A DNA stretch of 64,000 nucleotides. Origin: Microbacterium paraoxydans (GTDB taxonomy: Bacteria; Actinomycetota; Actinomycetes; Actinomycetales; Microbacteriaceae). Where the stretch lies: NCBI RefSeq assembly GCF_019056515.1, contig NZ_CP064873.1, forward strand, positions 3,224,001 through 3,288,000, given 5' to 3'. The position numbers were made by a program, and so were the translations under genes. The notes beneath the pieces are model-generated. The model did no database searches. It was not told the DNA's origin and was given only the letters and a program-made list of their open reading frames with translations. Shown piece after piece: positions 7,996-16,854 of the stretch; within the stretch, counting starts at the first letter, position 1, and each line of letters opens with the position of its first letter.

Positions 7996-8643
7996 CTAGA
8001 GGTCGAGGAGGGCGAGTGCGGTTTCGGGGGCGCCCGCGTCACGGAGGCGTGAGCGCATCGCGGCCGCCGCAAGCGCATACGGCCTGTCGCTCCGCAGGAG
8101 GAGCGACCGCGCGTTGGCCTGCTCATTGAGGGCGACGAGCTCGAACGCCAGCACCTCGACGTCAGCCGCGTCGACCTCCCCCTCCGCGGCCGCGAACCGC
8201 AGCTGGGCCTCGATGTATCCGTACCAGTCGACGAGGGCTGCACGCACGGCATCGCTCACGGGACCGGGCTTGGAGTCGACGTCCGCCGCGGTCGCCGCGA
8301 AGAAGCAGCCGCCCGTGAAGACGCGGTCCTTCGAGTAGACCAAGGCGTTGTGGAGGAGCGCGGCCAGGCGGTGCGCTCCCCTTGGCTGGGCGCGGGCGGG
8401 CCCGATGATCCGCTCGACGAAGATGTCCTGAGCGGCGGCGACCGTCGCGAGCTGCAGGCCCTCCTTGCTCTGGAACAGCGTCGCGATGCTGCTCTTGCTC
8501 GACCCCGAGGCGGTCGCGAGGCGTCCGATCGTCACGCCGTCCAGACCCTCGACGGAGGCGAGGTCGGTCGCGCTCTCCAGCACGATGCGGCGGGAGGCGT
8601 CGCCGCGTGCCCGCCGGCCGTCCTGAATTACACCATCCACCAT
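7996..8643 (-). CDS. TetR/AcrR family transcriptional regulator
   Basis: A 215-residue protein. Residues about 15-65 are the TetR helix-turn-helix (IVLESATDLASVEGLDGVTIGRLATASGSSKSSIATLFQSKEGLQLAT); the helical remainder binds ligand and dimerises. The motif GGCFFAATAADVDSKPGPV resembles the C-terminal region of TetR_C_16-type proteins. It is divergent from an alpha/beta hydrolase gene, with two palindromes in the 72-bp gap, so it most likely represses itself and the hydrolase. The effector is unknown but may be a small lipophilic ester or a product of the hydrolase. Confidence 0.88.
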   Translation of the reverse strand: MVDGVIQDGRRARGDASRRIVLESATDLASVEGLDGVTIGRLATASGSSKSSIATLFQSKEGLQLATVAAAQDIFVERIIGPARAQPRGAHRLAALLHNALVYSKDRVFTGGCFFAATAADVDSKPGPVSDAVRAALVDWYGYIEAQLRFAAAEGEVDAADVEVLAFELVALNEQANARSLLLRSDRPYALAAAAMRSRLRDAGAPETALALLDL

Positions 8644-8655
8644 GGCCCTAGTATA

Positions 8656-8696
8656 CGAACGACCGTTCGCCTAGTATACGGATGATCGTTCGTATA
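8656..8696. promoter_or_regulatory. Two TetR-type operators in the divergent gap
   Basis: Site 1 is CGAACGACCGTTCG (8656-8669; 6 of 7 pairs). Site 2 spans 8675-8696 with arms TATACG and CGTATA around a GATGATCGTT centre (9 of 11 pairs). Both contain CGTTCG-type half-sites, and the word CTAGTATACG precedes each. They cover the region where both promoters must lie. Confidence 0.6.
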
Positions 8697-8715
8697 GTTC
8701 GGTGAAGGAGCCTCC

Positions 8716-9717
8716 ATGCCGTCCGCGTCCTCTCTCCTCGTCCGCGCCCTCCCGACTGTGGGACGCCTCTCCCCTCTCCTCGCCGGCGATCTCGCCTACC
8801 GGCTGTTCTTCTCCACCCGCCCACGGATGGCCGTGCGTGCCGCCGACGCCGCCACCCACGACGACGCCCGCCGCGGGACGCTCCTCGTGCGCGGCATCCC
8901 CGTCACGACCTACACGTGGGGCACGGGTCCGCGCACCGTGCTGCTCCTGCACGGCTGGCGGGGCCGCGCCTCCCAGTTCGCCCCGCTCGTGCGGGAACTC
9001 GTCGCCGAGGGATTCCGGGTCGTCGCCTTCGATGCCCCGGCGCACGGCTCCTCCGGCGGGCGGCACACCGATATCCGCGACTGGGTCGATGCCGCGGAGC
9101 AGCTGGACCGCACCCACGGCCCCTTCTCCGCTCTCATCGGACACTCCTTCGGCGGGCTCGCGGCGCTGACCGTCGCCCGGTCGTCCGGCTCGGTCCCCGC
9201 CGTCGCCGTCGTCGCCGGGGCCGCCGCACCCGAGGCGTTCCTCGCCCAGTTCGTCCGTGACCTCCGGCTCGACCCCGCCACCGCGGACCGACTCCGCACC
9301 CGCTTCCACCGCCGCCTCCGGCTCGATCCCGCAACCGCCGTCGAACGGTATGACGCAGGCGCGCATCCACTCCCCGCCGGCACCACACTGCTCATCGTGC
9401 ACGACCGGGGCGACCGCCGGATGCCCGACCACGACGCCCTCCGGCTGCACGCCGCTCATCCCGGCCGCTCCCGTCTCGTCCGCACGGTGGGTCTCGGTCA
9501 TACGAGAGTGCTGTCGGCTGATCCGACCCTCGACGCCGTGGTCGCTCTCGTGACCGGGGGTCTCGACGCCGTGGATGCGCTCGGCACCGCCACGGGACGA
9601 GCCGACATTGATGCCGCACCGGCGGACCCGCCCGCCGCCCTTCGGAGCCCTACACCCGGGTCGGCAGGAAGCCCGCGCCCGGGTCGACGGCCGCGAACGG
9701 CAGCCCGACAGTGGTGA
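8716..9717 (+). CDS. Alpha/beta hydrolase
   Basis: A 333-residue soluble protein. It has the oxyanion-hole motif LLLHGW (76-81) and the nucleophile elbow GHSFGG (142-147, Ser144). Probable acid and base are D233 (HDRGDRRMP) and H262 (GLGHTRVL), a complete triad. It resembles small serine hydrolases acting on esters or lactones; the substrate cannot be deduced. The divergent TetR repressor suggests induction by a substrate. The last ~45 residues are Pro/Ala/Arg-rich and overlap the convergent gene by 68 nt, so the protein may carry a disordered tail. Confidence 0.85.
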   Translation: MPSASSLLVRALPTVGRLSPLLAGDLAYRLFFSTRPRMAVRAADAATHDDARRGTLLVRGIPVTTYTWGTGPRTVLLLHGWRGRASQFAPLVRELVAEGFRVVAFDAPAHGSSGGRHTDIRDWVDAAEQLDRTHGPFSALIGHSFGGLAALTVARSSGSVPAVAVVAGAAAPEAFLAQFVRDLRLDPATADRLRTRFHRRLRLDPATAVERYDAGAHPLPAGTTLLIVHDRGDRRMPDHDALRLHAAHPGRSRLVRTVGLGHTRVLSADPTLDAVVALVTGGLDAVDALGTATGRADIDAAPADPPAALRSPTPGSAGSPRPGRRPRTAARQW

Positions 9718-10123
9718 TCAGCACGACGAGCGTCACCACAGCCGCCGCGAGCAGGAGGAAGAGCACGACGAAGACGACGACCGCGAGCATCCGGTAGCTG
9801 CCGGTGTCGGCGACCTCCGGGGCGATCGATCGCTGCGCCCAGTCGTCCGCAGCCGCCGCGGGCTGCTCGCCCTGGAGGATCGCGGGCGTCGGGCGGGATC
9901 GCTCCGAGCGACGGGTCGGTGCCGGAAGCGCATCGCCTGCGGCGTCCGGTGCTGTCAAGAGCCCCTCCGGGATCGGTGTCTCCGGCGGTGGAGGCGGGAT
10001 GACGGCGTCGGCCGGCGGGATCACCGCGTCGGCGGGAGCGACGTCCGGCCCCGAAGCATCCGGCGGCGCCGCCCCCTCGGGCACCGCGGACTCGTCGGAA
10101 CTCGTCCCGCTCGCGTCGCTCAT
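9650..10123 (-). CDS. Pro-rich single-pass membrane protein of unknown function
   Basis: A 157-residue protein. Residues 1-110 are acidic and Pro/Ala-rich without predicted structure (PPADAVIPPPPPETPIPEG). One strong hydrophobic segment follows (MLAVVVFVVLFLLLAAAVV, about 112-138), then a short tail ending FLPTRV. It starts 1 nt after the dcd stop, so it is probably translated with dcd. No family is recognised. The 3' end overlaps the convergent hydrolase gene by 68 nt. Confidence 0.7.
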   Translation of the reverse strand: MSDASGTSSDESAVPEGAAPPDASGPDVAPADAVIPPADAVIPPPPPETPIPEGLLTAPDAAGDALPAPTRRSERSRPTPAILQGEQPAAAADDWAQRSIAPEVADTGSYRMLAVVVFVVLFLLLAAAVVTLVVLITTVGLPFAAVDPGAGFLPTRV

Positions 10124-10124
10124 G

Positions 10125-10730
10125 TCAGCCTCCGACGGCTCCGATGTCAGTCACACCCACGTCGGTGCGGTGGAAGTTCTGGAACGACCGGGACGCCGTC
10201 GGACCCCGCTGACCCTGGTAGCGGTTGCCGTAGGGACCGGAGCCGTACGGGTTCTCCGCCGGTGAGGTGAGCCGGAAGAAGCAGAGCTGGCCGATCTTCA
10301 TGCCGGGCCACAGCTTGATCGGCAGCGTCGCCACGTTCGCGAGCTCCAGCGTCACATGCCCGGAGAAGCCCGGGTCGATGAAGCCGGCGGTCGAGTGGGT
10401 GATGAGCCCGAGGCGCCCGAGCGACGACTTCCCCTCCAGCCGCGCGGCGATGTCGTCCGGCAGGGTGACCTGCTCGAACGTGGCCCCCAGCGCGAACTCG
10501 CCGGGGTGGAGGATGAAGGGCTCGTCCGGATCGACCTCGATCAGCCGCGTCAGCTCGGGCTGGTCGACCGAGGGGTCGATGAACGGGTACTTGTGATTGT
10601 CGAAGAGGCGGAAGTAGCGGTCCAGTCGCACGTCGATGCTCGACGGCTGGATCATCTCCGGCGCATGCGGTTCCAGGCCGACGCGGCCGGAGGCGAGTTC
10701 TGCTCTGATGTCGCGATCGCTGAGAAGCAC
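10125..10730 (-). CDS. dcd: dCTP deaminase, probably dUMP-forming
   Basis: A 201-residue enzyme converting dCTP to dUTP or, in the bifunctional actinobacterial type, directly to dUMP for thymidylate synthesis. Visible motifs are [12 protein letters not shown] at the start, [10 protein letters not shown] and [21 protein letters not shown], whose last Glu is the expected catalytic base. The sequence follows the mycobacterial bifunctional enzyme closely, hence the dUMP suggestion. It precedes the small membrane-protein gene by 1 nt and is transcribed away from tRNA-Gly. Confidence 0.95.
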   Translation of the reverse strand: MLLSDRDIRAELASGRVGLEPHAPEMIQPSSIDVRLDRYFRLFDNHKYPFIDPSVDQPELTRLIEVDPDEPFILHPGEFALGATFEQVTLPDDIAARLEGKSSLGRLGLITHSTAGFIDPGFSGHVTLELANVATLPIKLWPGMKIGQLCFFRLTSPAENPYGSGPYGNRYQGQRGPTASRSFQNFHRTDVGVTDIGAVGG

Positions 10731-10816
10731 GGCACAAGCCTAGTCATGAGCGACCCGCGCTTTGGCCATCCGGCCCGCGACAGGTAGGCTTGCTCCACCT
10801 GCTCTCGGGCGGGTGC

Positions 10817-10890
10817 GGGGCTGTAGTTCAATGGTAGAACTTCTGCTTCCCAAGCAGACAGCGCGGGTTCGATTCCCGTCAGCCCCTCCA
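10817..10890 (+). tRNA. tRNA-Gly (anticodon CCC)
   Basis: A complete cloverleaf can be drawn. Acceptor GGGGCTG (10817-10823) pairs with CAGCCCC (10880-10886). The anticodon stem TCTGC/GCAGA encloses loop TTCCCAA, giving anticodon CCC, which reads GGG. The T-arm contains GGTTCGATTCC. The discriminator is T, and CCA is encoded. Arsenic resistance genes begin about 480 bp downstream, so the tRNA could be the integration site of that block. Confidence 0.95.
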
Positions 10891-11370
10891 TATGTGACTT
10901 CCACAGCTGATCCGGACATTCCGGAGATACTCCAGACCGGAGCTCGCCTCTTGTGCTCCCGCGGTTGCCCGCTTGTTGCGTCGATCCTCCCTGATGACGC
11001 TGATGATGCTGACGGTCGTCGTGATGAGCAGCAGGGTCTGGAAGGTGGCCTGGAATGGGTCAGGGTTCTCGGAGGAGTGAGCTTGCGGCAGGGAGGCACC
11101 CAGGGTCCCGCGCCCGAGGCGAGGTAGGGCACATCGCCGAGCTACGAGCGATGCCGCGAAGAACGCCGCATCGTGTCGCAAGGTACGGGCCACTCCCGGA
11201 CGGATGGTTCGTCGCCGAATCGCGACCCTGCCGTTCCGACCCCGACGTTCCGTGGCGGGGCTCCGGGTGTACCCGTTCTCAGGCAGACTGCCCGCCGGAG
11301 GCCGAGTTCATCCCGATGTCCGACGGCAGCTGCAATAAGAATGCGCCGTGGTGTTCAGCCGGCCCAGGGA
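10891..11370. other. 480-bp gap between tRNA-Gly and the arsenic genes; no recognisable gene
   Basis: No open frame here has a convincing start, ribosome site or family resemblance. A minus-strand frame across 10879-11193 carries one hydrophobic patch (FQTLLLITTTVSIISVI) but overlaps the tRNA and looks like a chance frame or relic. No transposase or integrase remnant and no copy of the tRNA 3' end was recognised. The stretch is best read as junction DNA left by insertion of the arsenic block. Confidence 0.4.
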
Positions 11371-11784
11371 TCACAGCAGTTCGGCCACCAGCTTCTGAAT
11401 GCGCGCGCGGATGTCGTCGCGTATCGGGCGGACTGCGTCGATTCCCTGTCCGGCCGGGTCCTCGAGCTTCCAGTCCTCGTAGCGCTTGCCCGGGAAGAAC
11501 GGGCAAGCGTCGCCGCATCCCATCGTGATGACGACGTCAGATGCCTGCACGGCTTCGGTTGTGAGCACCTTGGGCTGTTCGGCCGTGATGTCGATGCCGA
11601 GCTCGCCCATCGCCTCCACGGCGATCGGGTTGATCTGGTCGGCTGGCATGGAGCCAGCGGAGCGCACTTCGATGCGGTCGCCGGCGATGTCACGGAGGAA
11701 ACCGGCGGCCATCTGTGAGCGTCCGGCGTTGTGGACGCAGACGAAGAGGACCGAGGGCTTGGTGCTCGTGGTCGTGTCAGTCAT
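11371..11784 (-). CDS. arsC: Arsenate reductase, LMW-phosphatase type
   Basis: A 137-residue cytoplasmic enzyme reducing arsenate to arsenite for export. The phosphatase loop C16-VHNAG-R22 is intact near the N-terminus. C90 and C94 (MGCGDACPFFPGKRYEDW) follow the form seen in actinobacterial arsenate-mycothiol transferases rather than the C82/C89 spacing of the staphylococcal enzyme. It is the last gene of the trxB-acr3-fusion-arsC run, 24 nt after the fusion gene, with AGGAG before the ATG. A thioredoxin reductase gene in the same operon leaves open whether mycothiol/mycoredoxin or thioredoxin recycles it. Confidence 0.92.
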   Translation of the reverse strand: MTDTTTSTKPSVLFVCVHNAGRSQMAAGFLRDIAGDRIEVRSAGSMPADQINPIAVEAMGELGIDITAEQPKVLTTEAVQASDVVITMGCGDACPFFPGKRYEDWKLEDPAGQGIDAVRPIRDDIRARIQKLVAELL

Positions 11785-11808
11785 TGGTGCTCCTGGTGAG
11801 AGGCGTGG

Positions 11809-12798
11809 TCAGTGGACGAGGTCGTCGACGAGTGCGCGAACGCGTTGGGCGATCTCGTCGCGGATGGCCTCGACGCCTTCGCGGGAGGCGAGGGCGGGAT
11901 CGCCGACCGCCCAGTCGTCGTAGCGGACGCCGGGAATGATGGGGCAGACGTCGCCACACCCCATGGTGATGACGACGTCGGCCGCGCGGACGGCATCGTC
12001 GGTGAGCGGCTTCGGGAATCGCTCAGCAGCCCCGTCACCTTCGATCTCCGCTAGGAGCGAGCGGACGTGGGGGTGGACGACGTCGGCGGGAGCGGAACCG
12101 GCGGAGCGTGCGACGACCTTGCCGGGGGCGAGCTGGTTGACGAGCGCGGCGGCGAGCTGCGACCGTCCCGCATTGGCGACACAGACGAACAGCACTTGCG
12201 GGAGGGCCGAGCCGCGGTCTCGGGTCAAGTCCGCGAGCCGTTGCCGCGCGAAGCGCTCGGTGAGAGGGATGAGCGTCGAGGTAACGCGGGCGGTCCGCGC
12301 GAGCGCGGTGTAAGACTCTCGGACGGTCGTGAGGACGACATCTGGGTCGAGCTCGGGCACTTCTGCCGCGAGCTCCTCGGCGAGGCGGGTCACGCGCGCG
12401 TCGAAGTCCGGCCGTAGCGGGCTTTCTTCGTCGACGCGGCCGGGCGCGACCGAAGCCGGCGCGAAGGAGTCCAGCAGTGCGGTGACGGCACCACGTCGCG
12501 TCGGGTTGATCCGATACCAGACCCATGTGCCGCGTCGCTCAGATGTGAGCACCTCGACGTCCCTGAGCACCTTGAGGTGGTGGGAGACGGTGGGCTGGGA
12601 GACGTCGGCGAGCTCAGCGAGGTCGCACACGCACGATTCTCCTCGCGGGTCGGAGGCGATGGCCGACAGCATCCGTAGGCGCAGCGGATCCGACAGCGCC
12701 TTCAGCGTCACGGCGACTGTGGAGGCTGCTTCCAGCCCGATGGCGTGCGTCGCGACCGGACTGCACGTGTCGATGTCCGTCGTTGCAGTGACGTTCAT
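11809..12798 (-). CDS. ArsR regulator fused to an ArsC-type arsenate reductase
   Basis: A 329-residue protein with three parts. Residues about 20-105 are an ArsR winged helix with C56/C58 in the CVCDL metal motif and the recognition region SQPTVSHHLKVLRD; C12 could be a third arsenite ligand. Residues about 130-195 are a helical bundle (DFDARVTRLAEELAAEVPEL...ERFARQRLADL) as found before many actinobacterial ArsC domains. Residues 198-329 are an LMW-phosphatase ArsC domain with loop C206-VANAG-R212 and C281/C285. Both functional halves look intact. It overlaps acr3 by 4 nt (ATGA). Sensor and detoxifying enzyme in one chain is unusual. Confidence 0.9.
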   Translation of the reverse strand: MNVTATTDIDTCSPVATHAIGLEAASTVAVTLKALSDPLRLRMLSAIASDPRGESCVCDLAELADVSQPTVSHHLKVLRDVEVLTSERRGTWVWYRINPTRRGAVTALLDSFAPASVAPGRVDEESPLRPDFDARVTRLAEELAAEVPELDPDVVLTTVRESYTALARTARVTSTLIPLTERFARQRLADLTRDRGSALPQVLFVCVANAGRSQLAAALVNQLAPGKVVARSAGSAPADVVHPHVRSLLAEIEGDGAAERFPKPLTDDAVRAADVVITMGCGDVCPIIPGVRYDDWAVGDPALASREGVEAIRDEIAQRVRALVDDLVH

Positions 12799-13892
12799 GA
12801 CTGCATCCTTTCAGCCGCGTACGGGTCCGTGTGGAACCAGCGGCGGGCTGCCCAGAGCGAGACATACACGAGCCCGACGAGAACCGGGACCTCGATCAAC
12901 GGACCGACGACGCCTGCCAGGGCCTGTCCGGACGTCGCTCCGAACGTGCCGATGGCGACAGCGATGGCGAGCTCGAAGTTGTTGCCGGCCGCGGTGAACG
13001 CCAAGGTCGATGAGCGGGCGTAGCCGAGTCCAAGTGCTTTCCCGGTGAAGAGACCGATGAACCACATGACCGCGAAGTAGGCCAGCAGAGGAAGCGCGAT
13101 CCGCGCGACGTCCCACGGGCGGCTGGTGACCTGTTCCCCCTGAAGAGCGAACAGCAGCACGATGGTGAAGAGCAGACCGTAGAGGGCCCAGGGACCGATC
13201 TTCGGCAGGAAACGACCTTCGTACCAGTCGCGTCCCTTCGCACGCTCTCCGATGAGGCGGGAAGCGAAGCCGGCGATGAGGGGGATGCCCAGGAAGATCA
13301 GGACGTTCAATGCGATCTGCCAGACCGATATCTCCAGGCCTTGCGAATCGAACCCGAGCCAGCCGGGGAGGACGGTCAGGTAGAACCATCCGAGCAGCGA
13401 GAATGCGACGACTTGGAAGACCGAGTTGATGGCGACCAGAACGGCTGCCGCCTCCCGGTCGCCGCAGGCGAGGTCATTCCAGATGACGACCATGGCGATG
13501 CAGCGCGCGAGCCCGACGATGATGAGCCCCGTGCGATACTCGGGCAGATCGGGGAGGAACGCCCAGGCGAGGACGAACATCAGCGCAGGACCGACGAGCC
13601 AGTTGAGCACCAGCGACGAGATGAGCAGTCTCTTGTCTCCGGTGACGGCAGCGATCCTGTCGTAGCGGACCTTCGCGAGGACTGGATACATCATCACCAG
13701 CAGGCCGAGCGCGATGGGAATGGAGATTCCACCGAGTTCGAGAGCGGCCAGGAGATCGGAGACGCCGGGGATGAAGCGGCCGACGAGGATTCCACCGACC
13801 ATGGCCAGGCCGATCCACAGTGGCAACCACCGGTCGAGAGTCGACAGACGTCGAGTGGCTGGAGCAGTAGTGGGAACAGTTGCGGTGCTCAT
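12795..13892 (-). CDS. acr3: Arsenite efflux permease, ACR3 family
   Basis: A 365-residue, roughly ten-helix membrane protein exporting arsenite. Family marks are visible: [37 protein letters not shown] with the essential Cys of ACR3 transporters, and [20 protein letters not shown]. It overlaps trxB upstream and the arsR-arsC fusion downstream by 4 nt each, so the operon is tightly coupled. Confidence 0.95.
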   Translation of the reverse strand: MSTATVPTTAPATRRLSTLDRWLPLWIGLAMVGGILVGRFIPGVSDLLAALELGGISIPIALGLLVMMYPVLAKVRYDRIAAVTGDKRLLISSLVLNWLVGPALMFVLAWAFLPDLPEYRTGLIIVGLARCIAMVVIWNDLACGDREAAAVLVAINSVFQVVAFSLLGWFYLTVLPGWLGFDSQGLEISVWQIALNVLIFLGIPLIAGFASRLIGERAKGRDWYEGRFLPKIGPWALYGLLFTIVLLFALQGEQVTSRPWDVARIALPLLAYFAVMWFIGLFTGKALGLGYARSSTLAFTAAGNNFELAIAVAIGTFGATSGQALAGVVGPLIEVPVLVGLVYVSLWAARRWFHTDPYAAERMQS

Positions 13893-14872
13893 GCGAGGAG
13901 CGCCTCTGCGGCGGGGTCAGCCTCGATGGGTGCGGTTTCGTCAAGCGCGGCCAGGTAGTGCTGGGCATCCTGAGCCGCGGCGCATCCGGTGCCCGCCGCA
14001 GTGATCGCCTGACGGTAGGTATGATCCACCAGGTCGCCGGCGGCGAAGACTCCCGACACGTTCGTGTGGGTGGAGGGGTGGTCGACGAGGACATATCCAT
14101 CGGCGTCGGTTTCGACGAGCCCGGTGACGATCTCGGAGCGCGGGTCGTGACCGATGGCGACGAACACTCCGGTGGCGGGCAGTTCCCGTTCCGCACCGGT
14201 GACGCTGTCGCGGAGTGCGACCGCCTCGACCTTCTCGGCGCCGATGAGGCCCGCGACTTCCGCGTTCCAGGCGACTTCGATCTTCGGGTGGTCGAGCACG
14301 CGCTGGGCCATGATCTTCGATGCGCGGAACTCGCCGCGGCGGTGCACGATAGTCACCTTCGATGCGAAGCGGGTGAGGAACAGCGCCTCCTCCATTGCGG
14401 AATCCCCGCCGCCGACGACGACGATCTCCTGGTCACGGAAGAAGAAGCCGTCACACGTGGCACACCAGGACACGCCGCGGCCAGTGAGGCGCTCCTCGTC
14501 TGGCAGTCCCAGCTTGCGATAGGCGGAGCCCATCGTGAGAATGACGGCGCGAGCATGGATAGTGTTCCCCGTGCCGGTCTCGATGGTCTTGGTGCGCCCG
14601 TCGAGGTCGACCCGGATCGCGTCGTCCAGGAGGATGCGGGCACCGAAACGCTCCGCCTGCGCGCGCATCGACTCCATCAGTTCGGGCCCCTGTACGCCGT
14701 CAACGAACCCAGGGAAGTTCTCGACCTCGGTCGTCGTCATCAGCGCGCCACCCGCCGTCACGGATCCGGCAAGCACCACGGGCGCGAGGCCAGCTCGCGC
14801 AGCATAGATGGCTGCGGTGTAGCCCGAAGGGCCGGACCCGATGACCGCAAGCTCGACTTCTTGTATCGACAT
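13889..14872 (-). CDS. trxB: Thioredoxin reductase in the arsenic operon
   Basis: A 327-residue flavoprotein: FAD-binding [17 protein letters not shown] (12-28), redox pair C137-AT-C140, NADPH motif GGGDSAM (154-160). It reduces thioredoxin, or a similar carrier, with NADPH. The ATG at 14872 was chosen because the conserved N-terminus ([12 protein letters not shown]) starts right after it; an upstream in-frame start would lie in the operator. It is the first gene of the arsenic operon, so it probably supplies electrons for arsenate reduction. An ArsR-box-like sequence lies 10 nt upstream. Confidence 0.93.
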   Translation of the reverse strand: MSIQEVELAVIGSGPSGYTAAIYAARAGLAPVVLAGSVTAGGALMTTTEVENFPGFVDGVQGPELMESMRAQAERFGARILLDDAIRVDLDGRTKTIETGTGNTIHARAVILTMGSAYRKLGLPDEERLTGRGVSWCATCDGFFFRDQEIVVVGGGDSAMEEALFLTRFASKVTIVHRRGEFRASKIMAQRVLDHPKIEVAWNAEVAGLIGAEKVEAVALRDSVTGAERELPATGVFVAIGHDPRSEIVTGLVETDADGYVLVDHPSTHTNVSGVFAAGDLVDHTYRQAITAAGTGCAAAQDAQHYLAALDETAPIEADPAAEALLA

Positions 14873-14881
14873 GTGTCTATA

Positions 14882-14895
14882 TTGACACTCATCAA
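14882..14895. promoter_or_regulatory. ArsR-type operator upstream of trxB
   Basis: TTGACACTCATCAA has the layout TTGA-N6-TCAA. The same layout recurs upstream of the flavoprotein gene (16299-16312), which strengthens the assignment. It lies 10 nt before the trxB start, where a repressor would block the promoter or a leaderless start. Confidence 0.6.
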
Positions 14896-14934
14896 TGCCT
14901 GAGGCAACCGCTACGATCCGCGTTGGTCTGACAC

Positions 14935-14971
14935 GGAAGGGCGGGGCTCCACTCATGAGCCCCGCCCTTCC
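14935..14971 (-). terminator. Terminator after the arsenic flavoprotein gene
   Basis: A perfect 15-bp stem, GGAAGGGCGGGGCTC (14935-14949) with GAGCCCCGCCCTTCC (14957-14971), has a 7-nt loop and lies 12 nt beyond the flavoprotein stop. It separates that gene from the trxB promoter. Confidence 0.8.
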
Positions 14972-14982
14972 GTCAGCGGAGA

Positions 14983-16287
14983 TCAGCTGACGGCGACGGG
15001 CCGTGCGCCGATCTGGATGGTTGAAGGAGCCGCACAGCAGCTGCCCGCGTTGTCATCGAAGTCGCCGGACCCCCCGCACACCCCGGTGTCGGGGAGGACG
15101 AGTTCGCTGCGCCCGGCGGCCTCGTGATCTCCCACGAGGTGCGCGGCAACACTTCGCACCTGCTCGAAGCCGGTCAACGCGAGGAAGGTCGGCGCCCGAC
15201 CGTAGGACTTCGCGCCGACGATGAAGAACCCCTGCTCCGGCTGCGCGAGCTCTCGCGCCCCCGTGGCACCCACAGATCCGCAGGAGTGGATGTTCGGGTC
15301 AATCTCGGACGCGATGCCCACGACCGCCTCGAGCGCGGGATCAAGATCGATACGGAGCTCTCGCAGCATCTCCGTGTCCGGCCGAAAGCCCGTGAGTGCG
15401 AATACACGCCCGACACCCGCGACCTCGCGCCCGTCTTCGGCGACCACGGTCAGGCCGTCAGCGGCTTGCCGGAACTCGGCGACACGGAATCCGGTCACCA
15501 GCTCCACGACACCCTCGTCGACCATCTTGCGCGCACGAGAGCCGAGCGCGGCCCGTTCGGGAAGTTCATCTCTGGCGCCACCCCCAAAGACGTTCGTTGC
15601 CTCCCCCCTACGGAGAATCCAGGTGACGCGGGTGCCAGGGGCCCGGCGTGCCAGCTCGCTCAATCTCAGGACAGCGTGCGCGGCGGAGTGCCCCGCTCCC
15701 ACGACGACGACGTGCGACCCCGCGAGTTCTGACACATCGGCCGGGATGCGGTACGAGATCAGATCGGATGCTGCGGCCTCCCCGAGGGCGGGATATCCAT
15801 CCGCGCCCGCCGGATTCGGAAGCGCCCAGGTGCCGCTCGCGTCGATGACCGCGCGAGCGAGAACTCGCGACTCTTGGCCGTCCGCGCTGACCGTATGCAC
15901 GACGAAGGGCTGGCCCTTGCGTCCGCCGTCGACGACCTTGTCACGACCTTGACGAGCGACTCCAGTAACGGTGGTCGCGTAGTGAACCCGCTCGCCCAAG
16001 GCATCCGCGAGAGGCGCCAGGTAGCTGTCCACCCATTCGGCGCCGGTCGGGTACCCCGAGTCGGGTGCGGTCCATCCGGTCGGCTCAAGAAGACGTCGTG
16101 CCGCCGCGTCAGTGAGCTCTGGCCATGCCGAGAAGAGGCGCACATGCCCCCATTCAGCGACCGCAGCAGCAGGCCCCTGCCCGCGCTCGACGACAACCAC
16201 GTTCTCGTCGCGTTCGACAAGACGCGCCGCTGCGGCGAGACCCTGCGGACCCGCTCCGATGACGACGACAGGAAGCTCGGACATCAT
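14983..16287 (-). CDS. FAD/NAD(P)-binding flavoprotein of the arsenic locus (ArsO-like)
   Basis: A 434-residue flavin-dependent oxidoreductase. An FAD fingerprint lies at the N-terminus ([21 protein letters not shown]) and a second nucleotide site in the middle ([17 protein letters not shown]). It resembles flavin monooxygenase-like proteins often found in ars clusters; their chemistry is poorly known. A Cys-bearing C-terminal tail (C404, then C417-C418) could bind arsenite or act as a redox pair. Two ATGs stand in tandem (16287 and 16284) behind GAGGAG; the second has the better spacing, so the true protein may be one residue shorter. It faces arsR across two operator-like sites. Confidence 0.8.
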   Translation of the reverse strand: MMSELPVVVIGAGPQGLAAAARLVERDENVVVVERGQGPAAAVAEWGHVRLFSAWPELTDAAARRLLEPTGWTAPDSGYPTGAEWVDSYLAPLADALGERVHYATTVTGVARQGRDKVVDGGRKGQPFVVHTVSADGQESRVLARAVIDASGTWALPNPAGADGYPALGEAAASDLISYRIPADVSELAGSHVVVVGAGHSAAHAVLRLSELARRAPGTRVTWILRRGEATNVFGGGARDELPERAALGSRARKMVDEGVVELVTGFRVAEFRQAADGLTVVAEDGREVAGVGRVFALTGFRPDTEMLRELRIDLDPALEAVVGIASEIDPNIHSCGSVGATGARELAQPEQGFFIVGAKSYGRAPTFLALTGFEQVRSVAAHLVGDHEAAGRSELVLPDTGVCGGSGDFDDNAGSCCAAPSTIQIGARPVAVS

Positions 16288-16298
16288 GTCTCCTCAAA

Positions 16299-16348
16299 TT
16301 GACAAACTTCAATATGAAGACTGTCGCCCACCTATCGAAGATTGTCAA
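16299..16348. promoter_or_regulatory. Paired ArsR-type operators between flavoprotein gene and arsR
   Basis: TTGACAAACTTCAA (16299-16312) is a TTGA-N6-TCAA site like the one before trxB. TCGAAGATTGTCAA (16335-16348) is the same element inverted with one changed half-site base. The first sits 11 nt from the flavoprotein start and the second 19 nt before arsR, so ArsR can repress both directions. Confidence 0.6.
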
Positions 16349-16367
16349 TACGTGTCACACTAGACCC

Positions 16368-16709
16368 GTGAGCTTGCCGACGACAATCGAAGCGACCAGC
16401 TGTTGCGTTCCGCCTATAGCGCCGTCGATGACCGTCGCGGACGCCGAGCGTGTCGCCCGGGTCTTCAAAGCGCTGGGCGACCCCACGCGCGTCCGACTGT
16501 TGTCGCTCATCGCCGCCGGAGCCGGCGGGGAAGCGTGCATCTGCGACCTGACCGAACCCGTGGGACTCTCACAGGGCACGGTGTCGCATCACATGAAACT
16601 ACTGGTGGAAGCGGGCCTGGTCACACGTGAGCAGCGCGGCAAGTGGGCCTACTTCGCTCTGGACGCGGGGGCGATGGATGCTGCCGCCAGTGCGCTCCGC
16701 GCGGTGTGA
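16368..16709 (+). CDS. arsR: ArsR family arsenic-responsive repressor
   Basis: A 113-residue winged-helix repressor. C57 and C59 lie in the metal motif EACICDL, and an N-terminal C12-C13 pair may complete a three-thiol arsenite site. The DNA-reading helix is GLSQGTVSHHMKLLVEAG. The frame is open upstream, but that would place coding sequence through the operators; the GTG at 16368 has no clear ribosome site, so a leaderless mRNA is possible. It is divergent from the flavoprotein gene and probably also controls trxB-acr3-arsC. A hairpin follows the stop. Confidence 0.9.
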   Translation: MSLPTTIEATSCCVPPIAPSMTVADAERVARVFKALGDPTRVRLLSLIAAGAGGEACICDLTEPVGLSQGTVSHHMKLLVEAGLVTREQRGKWAYFALDAGAMDAAASALRAV

Positions 16710-16719
16710 CCAGCGCACC

Positions 16720-16739
16720 GAGCCGGCTGGAGCTGGCTC
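16720..16739 (+). terminator. Hairpin terminator after arsR
   Basis: GAGCCGGC (16720-16727) pairs with GCTGGCTC (16732-16739) around a TGGA loop, with one G-T pair. TTCGT follows. It starts 11 nt after the arsR stop. Confidence 0.55.
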
Positions 16740-16854
16740 TTCGTGATGCCCGCCCGTGCGGACGCGTGCCCGACCGGCATCCATCGAAAGAGGGAGACTT
16801 CCCTCCATCGTCTTGACGATGTCGCCGCCCGGCGCTCCTGGTGGAGTGACGGGT

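Noticed and set aside
10879..11193. Small membrane protein on the minus strand after tRNA-Gly
   Set aside because: It overlaps the tRNA, has no ribosome site and resembles no family.
12811..13389. Minus-strand frame within acr3
   Set aside because: It is an Arg-rich shadow of the acr3 reading frame.
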